In this document: piece after piece, positions 5,771 through 7,853 of the stretch | How the letters are laid out: each line of letters opens with the position of its first letter | Position numbering within the stretch: position 1 is the stretch's first letter | Position numbers and translations under genes: made by a program | Notes under the pieces: generated by a model | Told to the model about the DNA's origin: nothing | The model's database searches: none | The model's input: only the letters and a program-made list of their open reading frames with translations | Assembly (NCBI GenBank): GCA_021799915.1 | Contig: JAJYZN010000133.1 | Coordinates: 1-7,853 of the forward strand | Origin: Actinomycetes bacterium | Lineage (GTDB): Bacteria; Actinomycetota; Acidimicrobiia; Acidimicrobiales; RAAP-2 | DNA length: 7,853 nucleotides | Reading direction: 5' to 3'

Positions 5771-6820
5771 TCAGACCGACAGCTCGGCCAAGATGGCCTC
5801 CAGATCGGCGTCGACCGCTTTGGGGACGGTGATCTGGCTGATGCCAAGGTCGGGATCCTTCAGGCCATGGCCGGTGAGCACGCACACGACCGTCGACCCG
5901 GCCGGGACGCCGACCTTCATCAGGCCGGCCACCGAGGCCGCCGAAGCCGCTTCACAGAACACGGCCTCCTCCTCGGCCAGGAAACGGTAGGCGGCCAGGA
6001 TCTCCTGATCGCTCACGGCACCGATGGCGCCACCGGACTCGGCCGCCGCCGCGGTGGCCGAGTACCAGCTGGCCGGGTTCCCGATCCGGATGGCCGTGGC
6101 CACCGTCTCGGGATGCTCCACCGGGTGCCCCAGGACGATCGGCGCCGCTCCTTCGGCCTGGAAGCCGAGGAGCCGGGGCAGCTTGGTGGACCGACCCACC
6201 TCCCGGTACTGCAGGTACCCGCGCCAGTAGGCCGTGATGTTGCCGGCGTTCCCGACCGGGATGCAGTGCACGTCGGGAGCGTCGCCCAGCACGTCGACGA
6301 TCTCGAAGGCGCCGGTCTTCTGCCCTTCGATCCGGTCGGGGTTCACCGAGTTCACGATGGTGACCGGCGCTCTGGAGGGCAGCTCGCGCACGATGTCCAG
6401 CGCCTGGTCGAAGTTGCCGCGGATCTGGAGCACTCGCGCCCCGTGCATGAGGGCCTGGGCCAGCTTGCCCAAGGCGATGTGCCCCTCGGGAATGAGGACG
6501 GCACAGGCCAAGCCGGCCCGGGCGGCATAGGCGGCGGCCGACGCCGAGGTGTTGCCGGTCGACGCGCACACGACCGCCTTGGCTCCGCGCTCGACGGCCT
6601 TGGAGATGGCCATCGTCATGCCGCGATCCTTGAACGAGCCGGTCGGGTTCGCCCCTTCGACCTTCAACCACACGCCGGCCCCAACCCTCTCGGACAGGCG
6701 TGGCGCCGCCACGAGCGGCGTGCCTCCTTCGAGCAGGGTGACCACAGGCGTCTCCTCGGTGACGGCCAGGAGATGGCGGTACTCCTCGACCACCCCACGC
6801 CATCCGCCAGCCGTCGTCAC
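5771..6820 (-). CDS. thrC: Threonine synthase
   Basis: A PLP enzyme that converts O-phosphohomoserine to threonine and phosphate, the last step of threonine synthesis, in the cytoplasm. The product is 349 aa, the length of the short bacterial and actinobacterial class. GGTPL (32-36) opens the fold. The PLP lysine is K64 in [24 protein letters not shown] (87-98) is a substrate-binding loop, [14 protein letters not shown] (189-202) holds the PLP phosphate, and TGHGLKDPD (317-325) closes the core. There is no extra regulatory N-terminal domain of the plant type. The start is GTG at 6820-6818, overlapping the hom stop as GTGA, with GGAG about 10 nt upstream. A nearby ATG at 6827 is in another frame and gives a nonsense product. 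The gene is coupled to hom and ends 265 bp before rho. The usual next gene, thrB, is absent. Confidence 0.97.
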   Translation of the reverse strand: MTTAGGWRGVVEEYRHLLAVTEETPVVTLLEGGTPLVAAPRLSERVGAGVWLKVEGANPTGSFKDRGMTMAISKAVERGAKAVVCASTGNTSASAAAYAARAGLACAVLIPEGHIALGKLAQALMHGARVLQIRGNFDQALDIVRELPSRAPVTIVNSVNPDRIEGQKTGAFEIVDVLGDAPDVHCIPVGNAGNITAYWRGYLQYREVGRSTKLPRLLGFQAEGAAPIVLGHPVEHPETVATAIRIGNPASWYSATAAAAESGGAIGAVSDQEILAAYRFLAEEEAVFCEAASAASVAGLMKVGVPAGSTVVCVLTGHGLKDPDLGISQITVPKAVDADLEAILAELSV

Positions 6821-7853
6821 GGGCCATCCACTCCGTCCTCGGGCACGATCACCCGGAGCACGCCCCCCACGCGGTCCACTGCGCCGAGGCGGTGGAGATC
6901 GGCGAGGGTCTCTTGGACGTCGCCTTCGAGCGCGGTGTGGGTGAGGAAGATCAATCGAGCCTCCTGGCCCAGCCCGACCTGCTCCATGACCCTGATGGAG
7001 ACCTTGTGGTCTCCGAACACCGCGGCGACGGCGGCCAGTACACCCGGCTCGTCAGCCACGTCGAGGCTCAGGTAGAAGGTCGACCGGAGCTCGGCCATCG
7101 GGTGCACCGGCGTGGCCCGGCGGCGTGGCGCCGGCGTGGCCACCCCGGCCCGCAGGTTCCGGGAGGCGTCGACCAGATCACCCAGGACGGCGCTGGCCGA
7201 CGGCCGGCCCCCGGCTCCACGCCCGTAGAGCATGAGCTCGCCGCAGGCGTCTCCTTCGACGAAGACTGCGTTGAAGGCACCCCTCACCGACGCCAGTGGG
7301 TGCGAGCGGGGCACCATCCCGGGGTGCACCCTGACGGAGATCTCGGGCCCTCCACCCACTTGCTCGGCCACGGCGAGGAGCTTCACCACGTACCCCAACC
7401 GGTCGGCGAAGGCCACGTCGGCGGCACGGACCCCGGAGATCCCCTCCCGCCAGACGTCGGCCAGAGACACCTCACTGCCGAAGGCCAGGCCGGCCAGTAT
7501 GGCCGCTTTGGCTGCGGCGTCGTACCCTTCCACGTCGGCCGTGGGGTCCCCTTCGGCCAGGCCCAGTCGCTGGGCCTCGGCCAGCGCCTCGGCGTAGTCG
7601 ATGCCTTCCTCGCCCATGCGGGTGAGGATGTAGTTCGTCGTCCCGTTGACGATGCCGGTGACCCGTCGGACCCGCTCACCGGCCAGCGACTGGCGCAGGG
7701 CGCGGACCACCGGGATCGCCCCTCCCACTGCGGCCTCGTAGAGCAGGTCCACGCCGTGGGCTTCGGCGAGCGCGGCCAGACCGGCCCCGGTCTCGGCCAA
7801 CAGCGCCTTGTTCCCCGTGACCACGGGACGTCCGGCGCGCAGCGCCGCTTCCA
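6817..7853 (-). CDS. hom: Homoserine dehydrogenase with C-terminal ACT domain, 5' partial
   Basis: It reduces aspartate semialdehyde to homoserine with NAD(P)H, the branch point to threonine and methionine. The window holds the catalytic and regulatory parts; the N-terminal Rossmann half lies beyond the right edge. The frame is open to 7853, and the GTG at 7824 is an internal valine, since the residues before it ([10 protein letters not shown]) run into the conserved [17 protein letters not shown] and the signature [19 protein letters not shown] follow; the Asp and Lys of YDAAAK (D102 and K106, counting the GTG at 7824 as 1) match the catalytic pair known from yeast. The last ~80 residues ([17 protein letters not shown] onward) form an ACT domain, which in this family usually confers threonine feedback inhibition. 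It overlaps thrC by 4 nt and is thus likely co-translated with it. Confidence 0.96.
   Translation of the reverse strand, partial: EAALRAGRPVVTGNKALLAETGAGLAALAEAHGVDLLYEAAVGGAIPVVRALRQSLAGERVRRVTGIVNGTTNYILTRMGEEGIDYAEALAEAQRLGLAEGDPTADVEGYDAAAKAAILAGLAFGSEVSLADVWREGISGVRAADVAFADRLGYVVKLLAVAEQVGGGPEISVRVHPGMVPRSHPLASVRGAFNAVFVEGDACGELMLYGRGAGGRPSASAVLGDLVDASRNLRAGVATPAPRRRATPVHPMAELRSTFYLSLDVADEPGVLAAVAAVFGDHKVSIRVMEQVGLGQEARLIFLTHTALEGDVQETLADLHRLGAVDRVGGVLRVIVPEDGVDGP

Noticed and set aside
3583..7075. Long plus-strand open frames (3583-4551, 5867-7075) opposite rho and thrC-hom
   Set aside because: Same reason: mirror frames of conserved GC-rich genes, with no recognisable domain or ribosome binding site.
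1..7853. Mobile element, defence system, CRISPR array, biosynthetic cluster or other exotic system
   Set aside because: All genes belong to known core families in a conserved order; no direct repeats, integrase, transposase or unexplained coding region was seen.

Overview
The window is GC-rich, actinobacterial-type chromosomal DNA. The minus strand carries hom-thrC, then rho-rpmE-prfA-prmC-tsaC. This is the order known around mycobacterial rho (thrA-thrC-thrB-rho-rpmE-prfA-hemK-sua5), except that thrB is missing. High GC, frequent GTG starts, a Rho with a long Arg/Gly-rich N-terminal insert, and a neighbouring thiolase-like protein of a type common in Actinobacteria all fit. An Acidimicrobiia-like actinobacterium is possible, but I cannot place it below phylum from sequence alone.

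Layout from left to right. Positions 2-904 (+) hold the C-terminal part of a thiolase-like protein whose start lies left of the window. It converges on the minus-strand cluster with a 21-bp gap. Positions 926-3702 (-) hold tsaC, prmC, prfA and rpmE, tightly packed. Positions 3796-5505 (-) hold rho. Positions 5506-5770 are a 265-bp control region with a hairpin after thrC, a good sigma-70-type promoter and a leader of about 176 nt with a C/U-rich, A-free tract. Positions 5771-7853 (-) hold thrC and most of hom, whose start lies right of the window. There is no gene-free stretch longer than 300 bases, and I see no tRNA, rRNA, CRISPR array, insertion sequence or phage gene.

How the genes work together. 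Hom and ThrC catalyse two steps of threonine synthesis from aspartate semialdehyde; the kinase step between them (ThrB) is not encoded here. Rho terminates transcription. RF1 (prfA) releases peptides at UAA/UAG, and PrmC methylates the RF1 GGQ glutamine. L31 is a ribosomal protein, and TsaC makes the threonylcarbamoyl-AMP needed for t6A37 of ANN-decoding tRNAs, using threonine as substrate. The cluster therefore joins threonine supply, translation accuracy and termination, and transcription termination. Three junctions (hom/thrC, prfA/prmC, prmC/tsaC) use the same 4-nt GTGA stop/start overlap, which suggests translational coupling.

I found no convincing undescribed system. The points most worth a second look are the rho leader (possible Rho autoregulation), a Ser-to-Gly change beside the Rho Walker B aspartate, the Rho insert, the missing thrB, and the thiolase-like protein that lacks the canonical C-terminal thiolase catalytic motifs.
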